Part shown: in pieces, positions 27,110 through 37,041 of the stretch
Layout: each line of letters opens with the position of its first letter
How positions within the stretch are numbered: the first letter of the stretch is position 1
NCBI RefSeq assembly: GCF_001750105.1
Contig: NZ_CP014143.1
Coordinates: forward strand, 2,318,501-2,382,500
Length of the DNA stretch: 64,000 nt
From: Microbulbifer aggregans
Lineage (GTDB): Bacteria; Pseudomonadota; Gammaproteobacteria; Pseudomonadales; Cellvibrionaceae
Direction: 5' to 3'
Translations under genes and position numbers: made by a program
Notes under the pieces: model-generated
The model's database searches: none
Seen by the model: only the letters and a program-made list of their open reading frames with translations
What the model was told of the DNA's origin: nothing

Positions 27110-28168
27110 ATGGAAGCACATCGTCGCGACCAGCTGGCAGCTGGACAGGCAGACCTTCCTCCAGAGTTGGCAGCTAACGAAAGCAAGACTCGCGGAAAGA
27201 AATCGGCAAAGTCACTGACAGAGGACAAAACAAGCGGTCGATCCCGGAAGACCGCAGCAAAAAAAAACTCCGAACCCACCCCCCTCAAGGCTCGGGCGCG
27301 CAGGTCAGATGGTGAGACTTACCTGCAGAAGAACCTTGATGCTACACAGCTTTACCTGAACGAAATCGGCTTTTCCCCACTCCTCACTGCTGAGGAAGAG
27401 GTCTACTACGCCCGCAAGGCACTGCGTGGTGACGCGGCAGCCCGCAAGCGGATGATCGAAAGTAACCTGCGCCTGGTAGTCAAGATTGCGCGGCGTTATG
27501 TGAGCCGGGGCCTGGCCCTACTGGACCTGATTGAGGAAGGAAACCTCGGCCTTATCCGTGCCGTTGAGAAGTTTGATCCGGAGCGCGGATTCCGCTTCTC
27601 TACCTACGCTACGTGGTGGATCCGCCAGACTATCGAGCGGGCCATCATGAATCAGACCCGTACTATTCGCCTTCCCATTCACGTGGTGAAGGAGCTCAAC
27701 GTCTATCTGCGTGCATCCCGCGAACTGGCACAGAAGCTGGATCACGAGCCGTCGGCAGAGGAAATTGCCAATCTGCTGGAAAAACCTGTTGAGGACGTCG
27801 AGCGTATGCTCGGGCTGAACGAGCGGGTGACCTCTGTAGACACGCCAATCGGCCCTTCCTCCGAGAAGACCCTGGTCGACACCATCCCGGACCAGCAGGA
27901 ATCGGATCCGGCAGAGCTACTGCAGGATACGGACTTGTTTGAAAGCATCAACCGGTGGCTCGGTGAGCTGCCGGATAAGCAGTGTGAAGTGGTCTCGCGT
28001 CGCTTCGGCCTGCGAGGCTACGAGGCCAGTACCCTGGAGGAGGTTGGTCGGGAAATCGGTTTGACCCGGGAACGGGTGCGCCAGATACAGGTGGACGCAT
28101 TGAAGCGCCTGCGTGAAGTCATGGAGAAGCAGGGTCTCGACGGAATGTCACTGTTTGCCAATCTGTAA
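27110..28168 (+). CDS. rpoS: RNA polymerase sigma factor RpoS
   Basis: The 352-residue stationary-phase and general-stress sigma factor. The start at 27110 is supported by AAGGAGTTGGGGAA in front of the ATG. The first 75 residues are a Lys/Arg-rich, low-complexity extension; then region 1.2 ([16 protein letters not shown]), region 2 ([35 protein letters not shown]), region 3 and the region 4 helix-turn-helix ending [11 protein letters not shown]. It is a little longer than E. coli RpoS (330), all of it at the N-terminus. A 288-base leader separates it from nlpD. Confidence 0.97.
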   Translation: MEAHRRDQLAAGQADLPPELAANESKTRGKKSAKSLTEDKTSGRSRKTAAKKNSEPTPLKARARRSDGETYLQKNLDATQLYLNEIGFSPLLTAEEEVYYARKALRGDAAARKRMIESNLRLVVKIARRYVSRGLALLDLIEEGNLGLIRAVEKFDPERGFRFSTYATWWIRQTIERAIMNQTRTIRLPIHVVKELNVYLRASRELAQKLDHEPSAEEIANLLEKPVEDVERMLGLNERVTSVDTPIGPSSEKTLVDTIPDQQESDPAELLQDTDLFESINRWLGELPDKQCEVVSRRFGLRGYEASTLEEVGREIGLTRERVRQIQVDALKRLREVMEKQGLDGMSLFANL

Positions 28169-28192
28169 CAGCTAAGATTCAGTCATGATGTG

Positions 28193-28228
28193 AAAAGCCG
28201 CGGGGTCGAAGACCTCGCGGCTTTTTTA
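28193..28228 (+). terminator. Intrinsic terminator of rpoS
   Basis: Stem GCCGCGGGGTC / GACCTCGCGGC (one G-U pair, GAA loop, 28197-28221) followed by six T. It lies 25 bases after the rpoS stop, facing the convergent ydbL end. Confidence 0.9.
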
Positions 28229-28249
28229 TTGATCACCACGCTTTGGTGA

Positions 28250-28579
28250 TTACTTCTGTACCCACCTGCCGAGGTTATCCTGGTAGAACTCTCCCGGCTT
28301 GAGTCGGGCCTCCAGCTTCTCTGCAGCGCGGGCAGCCACCTGGGCGATGTCGATGCCATTGCGTTTGGCGATGGCGGCGTACTCGCGCTTGCGCTTGCCG
28401 TTGACCTCTGCGACCAGGCGCTCCAGTTCCGCTGAAGACTGGTCCACGACAGCGATATAGCCACTATTTGCTTCGCCTACCAGCCCTTGTGAGCGGGCCT
28501 CGTCCAGAGTGATAGCCATGGCCGGCAGAGCAATGACCAGGCCGATGATGAGTAGAAGTTGTTTGGTAAGCCTCTTCAT
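28250..28579 (-). CDS. ydbL: YdbL family (DUF1318) periplasmic protein
   Basis: A 109-residue exported protein: Sec signal peptide (KR, hydrophobic run, cleavage after AMA at about residue 22) and a DUF1318 domain with the ARSQGLVGE motif and the NGKRKREYAAIAKRNG helix. It is the last gene of the ydbH-ynbE-ydbL operon, nine bases after ynbE, with a strong AAGGAGG site. In E. coli YdbL assists the YdbH-YnbE bridge; a chaperone-like role is proposed. Confidence 0.92.
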   Translation of the reverse strand: MKRLTKQLLLIIGLVIALPAMAITLDEARSQGLVGEANSGYIAVVDQSSAELERLVAEVNGKRKREYAAIAKRNGIDIAQVAARAAEKLEARLKPGEFYQDNLGRWVQK

Positions 28580-28588
28580 GATGCCTCC

Positions 28589-28783
28589 TTAGAAAATTCC
28601 TTCTTTATCCTCAAACAGATTGTCCAGCTCCCGATCTACTTTGACGCGGATCTCGTGTTCAATCTTCACGTTCAGGTTCACTGTAATAGGCTCGCTAGGG
28701 GCCTGTACTGCCACCGTCGGCGTACAGGCCGCGGTAAACAGCGCGGCCATCAGCAGAAGGGGGAGCAGTCTGGTGCCGGTCAT
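28589..28783 (-). CDS. ynbE: YnbE family lipoprotein
   Basis: A 64-residue outer-membrane lipoprotein with lipobox TAAC (Cys20) and the YnbE body in which a beta segment (ITVNLNVKIEHEIRVKVD) is followed by a LDNLF end. In E. coli YnbE adds strands to the C-terminus of YdbH to complete a hydrophobic-groove bridge between the membranes. It lies between ydbH and ydbL; an AGGAGTG site precedes the ATG. Confidence 0.92.
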   Translation of the reverse strand: MTGTRLLPLLLMAALFTAACTPTVAVQAPSEPITVNLNVKIEHEIRVKVDRELDNLFEDKEGIF

Positions 28784-28862
28784 GAGTCACTCCTGAGTGT
28801 CAACGCCATGCTATGTTATCCGGCCTAGCTTAACCCAAACTGAACTCGTTGGCTGTGAATCA

Positions 28863-31800
28863 TCACTCGAGATTCTTCTGCAGCGCCTCACTCAGGTCCC
28901 GGCTTGCCTGCAGGGATCGCAGCATTGATGGAACGTTATTTTCAAGGTTGAGGTTGATGATCAGGTCGCGATCCTTGGCCACTGAATCGCTGCGCCCGAC
29001 CAACTTCAACTGCAATTGCATGTCCCCGCTTGGAGGGTAGTTCAGGGTTCCACCGAGGGTGCGGAAGCTGTAGTCCTCCAGAGCACCGGAAAGCATCTTG
29101 AGTTGGGGGTTTCCCGCCAGCATCGCCGGCGAAAAAGCGCCGTAATAGCGTAGTCTTCCGCCCGGCGGTCGCGCCTCTACCTTGCCGGCCTCCACTGTGA
29201 TTCCATCCGGACCGGTAATGACCGGTATCTGCAAGTCGAGCGTGCCAGATGCGGCAAAGTTCTCCGCTTCCATTTCCTTTTCGAGGGCGCGCAGGGAAAT
29301 GCCGCTGGCAGACAGGAGGCTGCGCCGCGGCTGATCGTCCAGGTTCCAGGTCAAGGATTCCGAGTTGATTTCTCCTTCAAGGAGCTTGGCGGACAGGGAG
29401 GAGAGAACGATATCCCGTTGCTCTGTGATACTGAGATCAAAGTGGATATCTTTGATGCCTATTCCCACATCAACAGCGTCTATTGATACCGGCTGCGGGT
29501 CGGCTGTCACCCAGTTGTCGCCTGCACGAAGAAGCCGTAGGGAGGTGTTGATCCCTGTTGCAAAGCTCTTGTCATAGACTCCCGCAACTCCATCGAGACT
29601 GAGCTGCACCTGGTCCTTAGCGTCAGCAGGCCAGGACATGTGCGCAGTAGCACTTAGGGCGCCCGCCACCAGATCCACGGGAAGCCCAGTGATAGATTTG
29701 CTCAGAGGCTCTTCTTCGCTAAACGAGATCCGCGGCAGCTCGAGCTTTGCAGACCCAGAGGTGGTTTCCAGATTATGGGACCAGTTGCTCTGAGCCCGGA
29801 TATCCCCAGTAGAAATCTGGCCCGTACCGCGTAACAGAGTATCTGTCAGCGAGAGCTCTCCGGTTCCGTTAAAGTTCACCTCCCCGCCATCTTCCCATCG
29901 CACACTGGCCTCTGCGATGTCGTATTGGGCATGGAACTCCAGTTTGTCTTCCAGCCGGGTGAGTTTGATCGGTGCAATGGCCACAGTGCCGCCGAGCTCA
30001 ATTGCTGGATCGGCTGTTTTCACTGATTCCGCCGTCACTTGCGGAGCGCTTTCACAGTGAATTTTCTTATCCATGTTCAAGCAACGACCTGCGGATGCTG
30101 TGACGAGTAGCCCAGTTGCTTGAACAGGGCCGCTGGTCACGCTTGTCGCTTTCGCGAAGAAATCCGAAACTCGAATTTCGTTTTGTTGCTTTCCAGCAGT
30201 GAAAGTCAGTGAGGATGACAACACTAAGTCATTCACCGTAACACCCGAATCTTTGAAGGTCAGCTGGGGGGAATTGGCCTGGATGGCTGTGGCACACTCC
30301 GTGGTTCCGGCAAAGTCACAGGTGGCTTCGCTCAGTTGGAAGTTCACAGCCGGTTCGCCCTTCTTCTCTTGAAGTGTGCCTTGAATATCAGTAGCTGAAA
30401 GCCGCAGATTTCCTGGCCAGCCTTCGGTGGACAGTGTCAGTGGCGCTTCAACTTTTAATGTGGCGAGGGCTTGTTGCCAGCCGACCCTGCTCCACGGGGC
30501 CTGGGTTTGCGGGTCTGTTACCGCACCAACACGCAGTTCACTGCCGGGCTTGATCGTCAGGTTCGCGTTCTCAAGCCAGAGTTGCTCATTGCCACGGACA
30601 GGCGTGTTCTCTTTCATCCCCGGTAACACCGCGCTTGCCTCGAAAAATATTTCGCCCCCGGCTTCCTCGATGATTGCGAGTCCCGGGCTCCCTTCCCAGG
30701 GACCGTTTTCTAACAGTGGGAGAAGCGCCTCTGGCGAGAGAGATCCGGAGGCGTTGAGTACGGCTTGGTCGCCCTCAATCTGGGCGCGAACCTTCGACGA
30801 GAGTAGTGGCAAGTCGGCAGCACCTGTCACAGATGCCTCCACATTCGCCTCACCGCTTAATTGCGCCAGCTGAAGAGGGCGCAGTGACAGCACTTCCGTG
30901 GAAAGCGGTGTGGTAGTTGCAAGTTTGAGTGTCAGGGGCAGGAAGTCGGTTTCGAAGCTCACCAGAGCATCCTGGCTCGAGAACTCAAGCCAGAAAGCCT
31001 CATACTCCGAAAACGCCAACAGGTTGTCTGGTAATCGTCCGCGCCCCTTGAGCAGCAGCTCCCCCTCTGATGCCGCTATTGGCAGAGGAACCTCTTTCCG
31101 CTGCAGCCAGTGCAACCTGGAAATCGTGGAAGCCGCAATTTCCCAGCGATTGCCCTGGGATTTATTGGCGGAGATGATGAGTACCTGGGAGGCAGGTTCA
31201 TTGTCCAGGTTCAGCTTGGCGCGTAGCTGCAGCTCTTTGTCCTCGGGCAGAATAGTCACCTCCGAGCGCAGACTACTGGACTCATAATTGCCGAGCAGAG
31301 TTGTGGAGTCAGGCACGCGTTGGAGAGACACCGTGGCCGGTATTTGACGGCCACCCATGGAGTCCGGCCATTGCAGTTGCTTGATCTCAAGGCGGGCGGG
31401 AAGCAGGGCGAGAGCTTTGATTATCTCACTCAGATAGAGCTCGTTGTCCTCCTGCCCGGCTGCATAAGCTGTTTCCCCTGATTCCGTAGTCGCGGTTCCT
31501 GCAGGCGGCATGTTTGGCCCGGGCAAGCTCGTGGGGGAGGTGGGCTCCGGCGCCTGCTCAGGGAGTGAGAGCCTGGCCTCAGCCACAGTCAATTCGCTGT
31601 TATTGATGGCGCCAAAAAACCTGAGTGGGTGAGCGAGCCTTAACCCCCTCAGGTCGGCCGCGGCGCCCTGGGTTGTGGAAAGCCTGAGGCGATCCAGGTG
31701 TATGTCTCCGCCGTAAACCGTGAGACCACTCAGCGCCTCCACTTGGACAGCATCCTGAACCCAATTGATGAGTGCCAGTGCGACCGTATCGCGGTCGCGC

Positions 31801-31868
31801 CACAGCCACCAGGCTGCCGCCAGTAATAGCAGCAGAACGACAATGGTGACTCGGGATAGCTTGGGCAA
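28863..31868 (-). CDS. ydbH: YdbH family AsmA-like intermembrane lipid-transport protein
   Basis: A 1001-residue protein with one N-terminal membrane anchor (residues 6-23) and a long periplasmic body of repeated beta segments. The C-terminal 250 residues carry the dicarboxylate-type YdbH domain signature (GGRLRYYGAFSP and the closing INLNLENNVPSMLRSLQ). With TamB and YhdP, YdbH moves phospholipids to the outer membrane. The start codon is TTG at 31868, six bases after AGGAG; no in-frame ATG lies nearby. Operon partner genes ynbE and ydbL follow. Confidence 0.9.
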   Translation of the reverse strand: MPKLSRVTIVVLLLLLAAAWWLWRDRDTVALALINWVQDAVQVEALSGLTVYGGDIHLDRLRLSTTQGAAADLRGLRLAHPLRFFGAINNSELTVAEARLSLPEQAPEPTSPTSLPGPNMPPAGTATTESGETAYAAGQEDNELYLSEIIKALALLPARLEIKQLQWPDSMGGRQIPATVSLQRVPDSTTLLGNYESSSLRSEVTILPEDKELQLRAKLNLDNEPASQVLIISANKSQGNRWEIAASTISRLHWLQRKEVPLPIAASEGELLLKGRGRLPDNLLAFSEYEAFWLEFSSQDALVSFETDFLPLTLKLATTTPLSTEVLSLRPLQLAQLSGEANVEASVTGAADLPLLSSKVRAQIEGDQAVLNASGSLSPEALLPLLENGPWEGSPGLAIIEEAGGEIFFEASAVLPGMKENTPVRGNEQLWLENANLTIKPGSELRVGAVTDPQTQAPWSRVGWQQALATLKVEAPLTLSTEGWPGNLRLSATDIQGTLQEKKGEPAVNFQLSEATCDFAGTTECATAIQANSPQLTFKDSGVTVNDLVLSSSLTFTAGKQQNEIRVSDFFAKATSVTSGPVQATGLLVTASAGRCLNMDKKIHCESAPQVTAESVKTADPAIELGGTVAIAPIKLTRLEDKLEFHAQYDIAEASVRWEDGGEVNFNGTGELSLTDTLLRGTGQISTGDIRAQSNWSHNLETTSGSAKLELPRISFSEEEPLSKSITGLPVDLVAGALSATAHMSWPADAKDQVQLSLDGVAGVYDKSFATGINTSLRLLRAGDNWVTADPQPVSIDAVDVGIGIKDIHFDLSITEQRDIVLSSLSAKLLEGEINSESLTWNLDDQPRRSLLSASGISLRALEKEMEAENFAASGTLDLQIPVITGPDGITVEAGKVEARPPGGRLRYYGAFSPAMLAGNPQLKMLSGALEDYSFRTLGGTLNYPPSGDMQLQLKLVGRSDSVAKDRDLIINLNLENNVPSMLRSLQASRDLSEALQKNLE

Positions 31869-32009
31869 GGAGTTCTCCTGTCGGGCTTGCGGTCAGCATC
31901 GATATGTGGAGACTGAAACGCTTTCCCTGCCGCACTTCCTTCACTAGTTGATGCCTCGGCAGGGCGTCAGTTACCGGTTCCAGTGTAACCGGCCGCGGAG
32001 AAAACCTTA

Positions 32010-33632
32010 ATGAAATACATGATAAGAAGCTTGAAGACGATAAAGAGCCTGCACGGCCTGATGGCTTTGGTGGCCTTTCCCCTTGCCCTGTATGGCACTA
32101 CTGCGGGCGCATACGATCGCGTGGTGGGAGAGGGGTTCGCCAGCCGCTCCCAGGTGCTGGCAACCAATGGAATGGCCGCCACCAGTCAGCCACTGGCGAC
32201 ACAGATTGCGCTGGATATCCTCAAGCAGGGCGGCTCGGCGGTGGACGCGGCCATTGCCGCCAACGCCGCACAGGGCCTAATGGAACCCACGGGTTGCGGC
32301 ATTGGCGGCGACCTGTTCGCCATTGTCTGGGATGCGAAGGAGGAAAAACTCTTCGGGTTGAATGCCAGTGGTCGCTCACCCAAGTCGCTGCCGTTCTCTT
32401 ATTTTTCTGAAAATAACCTGGATCGAATCCCCTCCCATGGACCTCTGCCGGTATCGGTGCCCGGGGCCGTGGACGGCTGGTATGAATTACATGGGAAATT
32501 CGGGCGCCTGCCCATGTCGAAAATCCTTCAACCCGCCATCGACTATGCGGAAAGCGGATTTCCAGTAACCCAACTTGTTGCCTATTACTGGGGCCGTTCG
32601 GTGCCGCGACTGCAGGAGTTTCCGGGCTTTCGTGAAACATTCATGCCCGATGGGCGCGCGCCGGTGGAGGGGGAGATCTTTCGTAATCCCCGACTGGCCA
32701 AGACCTACAAACGGATTGCCAAGGGTGGGCGAGACGCTTTTTACAAAGGGGATATGGCGCGGGAAATCGCCGCTTATATGAAGGCCAATGGTGGGTTCCT
32801 GTCCTATGAGGATCTGGCATCTCACAACTCCGAGTGGGTACAACCCGTATCGACTAACTACCGTGGCTATGATGTCTGGGAGTTACCGCCCAATGGCCAG
32901 GGCATTGCCGCACTGCAGATCCTCAATATTCTCGAGGCTTATGACCTGGCCAAGATGGGTCGCACGAGCTCTGAATATGTGCACCTCTTTGCCGAGGCCA
33001 AGAAGCTTGCGTTCGAGGACAGGGCAAAGTGGTATGCGGACCCGGCTTTCAACAAAATCCCGGTCAGGGAGCTCATTTCCAAGCAATACGCTGCAGAGCG
33101 ACGCAAGCTGATTGACCCGAGCCGATCCGGCAAGCGCTATGACGCCGGTCATCCGGCCCTGCGACATGGGGACACCATTTACCTGACCGTGGCGGATGAA
33201 GAGGGCAATATGGTCTCGCTGATCCAGAGTAATTACCGTGGTATGGGGTCTGGCATGACGCCTGGTGAACTGGGCTTTATCCTCCAGGATCGCGGTGAAA
33301 TGTTCAGCCTTGAGGAGGGACACTTCAACCAGTACCAGCCGGGTAAGCGTCCTTTCCACACCATCATCCCCGCCTTTGTCACCAAAGATGGTGCGCCCTA
33401 CATGAGCTTTGGCGTGATGGGCGGTGCGACCCAGCCGCAGATGCATGCACAGATTGTGATTAATATGGTGGACTTCGGCATGAATTTGCAGGAAGCGGGA
33501 GATGCGCCACGTATTCTGCACAGCGGATCCAGCCAGCCCACTGACGAGGTGATGGAAGACGGCGGCTATCTCAGCCTCGAAGACGGCTTCCCGATGGAGA
33601 CCCGGCGTAAGCTGGTGCAAATGGGCCACTAG
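32010..33632 (+). CDS. ggt: Gamma-glutamyltransferase, cut short by an in-frame amber codon
   Basis: A 540-residue product of what should be a 578-residue gene. It has a signal-like N-terminus (residues 1-35), the large-subunit blocks (GGSAVDAAIAANAAQGL, TGCGIGGDLF, PPNGQGIAAL) and the self-cleaving nucleophile Thr389 in GDTIYLTVADEEGN, where the precursor splits into two chains. These periplasmic enzymes hydrolyse or transfer the gamma-glutamyl group of glutathione. Translation stops at TAG (33630-33632), just after VQMGH, while the sequence directly beyond still reads as the normal family C-terminus in the same frame. The 37 missing residues include the last strands of the small subunit, so the product is probably inactive unless the codon is read through. 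Confidence 0.85.
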   Translation: MKYMIRSLKTIKSLHGLMALVAFPLALYGTTAGAYDRVVGEGFASRSQVLATNGMAATSQPLATQIALDILKQGGSAVDAAIAANAAQGLMEPTGCGIGGDLFAIVWDAKEEKLFGLNASGRSPKSLPFSYFSENNLDRIPSHGPLPVSVPGAVDGWYELHGKFGRLPMSKILQPAIDYAESGFPVTQLVAYYWGRSVPRLQEFPGFRETFMPDGRAPVEGEIFRNPRLAKTYKRIAKGGRDAFYKGDMAREIAAYMKANGGFLSYEDLASHNSEWVQPVSTNYRGYDVWELPPNGQGIAALQILNILEAYDLAKMGRTSSEYVHLFAEAKKLAFEDRAKWYADPAFNKIPVRELISKQYAAERRKLIDPSRSGKRYDAGHPALRHGDTIYLTVADEEGNMVSLIQSNYRGMGSGMTPGELGFILQDRGEMFSLEEGHFNQYQPGKRPFHTIIPAFVTKDGAPYMSFGVMGGATQPQMHAQIVINMVDFGMNLQEAGDAPRILHSGSSQPTDEVMEDGGYLSLEDGFPMETRRKLVQMGH

Positions 33633-33746
33633 GTGCGCTTCGAAAGTGGTCCCTACGGGGGCTATCAGGCGATTATGCGCACGGCAGATGGTGTATACCA
33701 TGGCGCCTCCGAGAGCCGGAAGGATGGGCACGCCGCCGGTTACTAA
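33630..33746 (+). pseudogene. Detached C-terminal tail of the gamma-glutamyltransferase gene
   Basis: From the TAG onward the same frame stays open for 37 codons to a TAA at 33744-33746. It encodes VRFESGPYGGYQAI, then GVYHGASESRKDGHAAGY, the standard end of bacterial gamma-glutamyltransferases. The amber codon is one base from AAG (Lys), a residue that suits this position. One substitution, or a sequencing error, is the simplest explanation. Confidence 0.85.
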
Positions 33747-33836
33747 TTCCCCTTGGCAGTGCCTGCCATATCCTTATAGTAATCACCCCGCCCAGCTGGT
33801 GGGGTACTTTGAATTTCCCAGGAGCGAGTCAATACC

Positions 33837-36473
33837 ATGAGAGATGCCCAGCCCCGCACCGTCTACCTGAAAGACTACCGAAAGCCGGATTATCTGGTGG
33901 ATAGTACGCGGCTGCGTTTTGAACTGGAGCCAAATTCCACCGTAGTGACGTCCAGCCTGGAAATTCGTCGCAACCCGGCGGCGGGAGAGGGCCTACCGCC
34001 ATTGCGACTCGATGGTGTCAACCTGGAGCTGGTATCGGTGGGGATCGATGGCGTTGCTCTCGGTGTCGATGAGTACACCTGTCACGATGAGGGACTGATC
34101 ATCCCCGTTCATCGCGGTGCATTCACCCTGGAAATATGTAACCGCATCGATCCGGAGGGTAATACCTCGCTGGAGGGCCTGTACCTGTCCAATGGCATGT
34201 ACTGCACCCAGTGTGAGGCCGAGGGCTTCCGCAAGATTACCTATTATCCCGACCGCCCCGATGTGATGTCCAAGTTCACCACTACCATTGTCGCTCCGCG
34301 GGATTATCCGGTGTTGCTGTCCAACGGCAATGAAATTGCGCGGGGGGAGATCGAGGGCGATCGCCATTTCGTCACCTGGGAGGATCCATTTGCCAAACCG
34401 GCCTATCTGTTTGCCCTGGTGGCCGGGCGACTGGAAAAGGTGGAGGATCAGTTCACCACCATGAGTGGCCGGAAAGTGACGCTGCAGATATTTACCGAGC
34501 CCAAGAATATCGGCAAGTGCGAGCATGCCATGCACTCTCTCAAGGCGGCCATGCGCTGGGACGAGGAAGTGTACGGCCGGGAATATGACCTGGATATCTT
34601 CATGATCGTTGCCGTTGATCATTTCAATATGGGGGCGATGGAAAACAAAGGGCTCAATATTTTCAATTCAGCCTGTGTGCTGGCGAGCCCGGAGACCGCT
34701 ACGGATGCTGCCTTCCAGCGTATCGAATCCATTGTCGCCCACGAGTATTTTCACAATTGGTCCGGCAACCGGGTGACATGCAGGGACTGGTTCCAGTTGA
34801 GCCTGAAAGAGGGGTTCACGGTATTTCGCGATGCGGAGTTTTCTGCGGACATGAACTCCCGCGCGGTCAAACGCATCGAGGATGTGTCGATGTTGCGCAC
34901 GACACAGTTTGCCGAGGATGCCGGCCCCATGTCGCATCCGGTACGCCCTGACTCGTATATGGAAATTTCCAACTTCTACACCCTGACGGTATACGAGAAA
35001 GGTGCAGAGGTAGTGCGCATGATTCATACCCTGTTGGGAGAGGAAGGGTTTCGCCGTGGCAGCGATCTGTACTTCGAGCGTCACGATGGCTGTGCGGTAA
35101 CCTGCGAGGACTTTGTCGCAGCAATGGAGGACGCGAATGGTGTCGACCTGAAGCAATTCCGGCGCTGGTACAGCCAGGCGGGAACCCCTCTGCTGGAGAT
35201 CAGTGATGACTACGATTCAGCCGGCGAGCGCTACACCCTTAGTGTGCGTCAGTCGTGCCCCGCAACACCCGGGCAGCCTGAAAAAAAGCCATTCCATATT
35301 CCGTTGAAGTTGGGACTCCTGGCAGGCGATGGCAGCGAACTGGCGCTGGATACAGACGGCACGCGCGAAACCGTGTTGGAGATCACCGAAGCAGAGCAGG
35401 CATTTGTTTTCGAGGGTATTCCCGAGCGGCCGCTGCCATCGCTGTTAAGAGGTTTCTCTGCGCCGGTGAGGGTCCGTTATGACTACACGCCAGCGCAACT
35501 GCGATTACTGATGCGCGCAGACAGTGATGCCTTCAACCGGTGGGATGCCGGTCAGCGCCTAGCGTTCAGGGCACTGGCCCAGCTGCAGCAGGATTTCCGC
35601 GCTGGGGTTGAGCTGCAGCTACAGCCTGAGTTGATGGAGGCCTACCGCAGTATTCTGCAGCAGGAGGATCTCGATCCGGCTCTGGTGGCAGAGATGCTGA
35701 CTCTTCCCAGTGCCCAGACTCTGGCGGAAGAGGCGGAAGTCATTGATGCAGAGGCGATCATCGCTGCGCGAAATTTCGCCGAGCAGAACCTGGCTGAAGC
35801 CTTGTTTGAAGACCTGCTAGAGACTTTCCGGCGACTCGATCATGACAAGCCCTACCGTCCGCTGGCCGATGATATTGCCGAACGGCGTCTGAAAAATACC
35901 GCACTGGCCTATCTCTGCGTCACTGAGAAAGAGGAGGCGTTGCAACTCGCTGATACCCAGTTCGCCTCGGCAACCAATATGACTGATAGCGCCGCGGCTC
36001 TGGCAGCGCTGGTCAACCGGGGCGACGATCAGCGCGCACAGGCGGCGCTGCAAAGTTTCTATGAGCGCTGGAAGGAGGATGATCAGGTAGTGGAGCTGTG
36101 GCTAGCCGTGCAGAGCAGCAGTCCAAAGCGCGGCTCCCTGGAAGCGGTTCGTGCACTGATGGCGCATCCCGCCTTTGAACTGACTAATCCCAATCGTGTG
36201 CGTTCGGTTATTGGGGCGTTTTCCAACCGCAACTTCCTCCAGTTCCACCAGCCCGATGGCAGTGGTTTCCGGTTCCTGGCGGAGCAGGTGATCGCATTGG
36301 ATAAGCTGAATCCACAGATTGCCGCGCGGCTGGTCACGCCGATCACGCGCTGGAAAAAATACTGCCAGGGTCAGCAGGAGATGATGCATGCAGCCTTGCA
36401 GTCCGTGATGGATTCGGGGCAGCTTTCTGCCGATCTCTATGAGGTGGTAAGCAAGAGTCTCAAGGCGGACTGA
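33837..36473 (+). CDS. pepN: Aminopeptidase N
   Basis: An 878-residue M1-family zinc aminopeptidase that removes N-terminal residues from peptides in the cytoplasm. The GAMEN exopeptidase motif (MGAMENKGLNIF) is followed by the zinc site His302-Glu303-x2-His306 and Glu325 exactly 19 residues after the second histidine. A catalytic domain, a small beta domain (DUF3458) and a helical C-terminal domain account for the length, which matches E. coli PepN (870). It has its own ribosome site, AGGAGCGAG, and is convergent with the next gene. Confidence 0.97.
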   Translation: MRDAQPRTVYLKDYRKPDYLVDSTRLRFELEPNSTVVTSSLEIRRNPAAGEGLPPLRLDGVNLELVSVGIDGVALGVDEYTCHDEGLIIPVHRGAFTLEICNRIDPEGNTSLEGLYLSNGMYCTQCEAEGFRKITYYPDRPDVMSKFTTTIVAPRDYPVLLSNGNEIARGEIEGDRHFVTWEDPFAKPAYLFALVAGRLEKVEDQFTTMSGRKVTLQIFTEPKNIGKCEHAMHSLKAAMRWDEEVYGREYDLDIFMIVAVDHFNMGAMENKGLNIFNSACVLASPETATDAAFQRIESIVAHEYFHNWSGNRVTCRDWFQLSLKEGFTVFRDAEFSADMNSRAVKRIEDVSMLRTTQFAEDAGPMSHPVRPDSYMEISNFYTLTVYEKGAEVVRMIHTLLGEEGFRRGSDLYFERHDGCAVTCEDFVAAMEDANGVDLKQFRRWYSQAGTPLLEISDDYDSAGERYTLSVRQSCPATPGQPEKKPFHIPLKLGLLAGDGSELALDTDGTRETVLEITEAEQAFVFEGIPERPLPSLLRGFSAPVRVRYDYTPAQLRLLMRADSDAFNRWDAGQRLAFRALAQLQQDFRAGVELQLQPELMEAYRSILQQEDLDPALVAEMLTLPSAQTLAEEAEVIDAEAIIAARNFAEQNLAEALFEDLLETFRRLDHDKPYRPLADDIAERRLKNTALAYLCVTEKEEALQLADTQFASATNMTDSAAALAALVNRGDDQRAQAALQSFYERWKEDDQVVELWLAVQSSSPKRGSLEAVRALMAHPAFELTNPNRVRSVIGAFSNRNFLQFHQPDGSGFRFLAEQVIALDKLNPQIAARLVTPITRWKKYCQGQQEMMHAALQSVMDSGQLSADLYEVVSKSLKAD

Positions 36474-36492
36474 GGCCCTGGTCCTGCCGGGA

Positions 36493-37041
36493 CTAGCGGA
36501 TGTTGCTGTCCCGGCACCGCCCCAGACGGACCAGGCGCAGCCGGCGCTTCTCGAGGGAGAGCTCGGTGATTGACGTATAGTCGGGCCGGAACTGGCGAAT
36601 TCGGGAGTCGCCCCGCACTTCTGCGACGACTGAATTGATCACCATAAAGTGACAAAAAATTGCGGTATCTTCTTCCAGGCCCCGCAGATAATCCATGATG
36701 GCCAGGCGCCATTCCAGCTGGTGAGGATCCAGCTGGTGCCATTCCTTGTCCAGTAACCCGCGAATCCAGGTGCCGCGCTCGGACGAGGGCAGTTCCAATG
36801 GAGAGGGTATTTCGGTTACCACAGGTTCGATGGTTACCTGCCGTTGCCAGGTTGCAGCCAGAGGTTCTGCCGTTTGTCGCGCACGCCGCATGGGGCTGCT
36901 GATCAGGGAGACCGGTGTTTCAGTTGCCAGGTTTTCCGCCAGCTGGCGGGACTGCTCTTCGCCAAGCGGAGTCAGCATCGGATCGGTGATTGATGGTTTT
37001 TTCAGTGCCTCGCCGTGGCGAATCAACAGAATGCGTGGCAT
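36493..37041 (-). CDS. Histidine phosphatase family protein
   Basis: A 182-residue phosphoglycerate-mutase-fold protein. The RHGE motif near the N-terminus supplies the phosphorylated histidine, SSPMRRARQTAEPL the second arginine, and FCHFMVIN the second histidine, so both catalytic histidines are kept. Neighbours do not reveal the substrate. SixA-type phosphohistidine phosphatase is possible, but the sequence is closer to the general GpmB/CobC-like group. Single gene, convergent with pepN. Confidence 0.8.
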   Translation of the reverse strand: MPRILLIRHGEALKKPSITDPMLTPLGEEQSRQLAENLATETPVSLISSPMRRARQTAEPLAATWQRQVTIEPVVTEIPSPLELPSSERGTWIRGLLDKEWHQLDPHQLEWRLAIMDYLRGLEEDTAIFCHFMVINSVVAEVRGDSRIRQFRPDYTSITELSLEKRRLRLVRLGRCRDSNIR

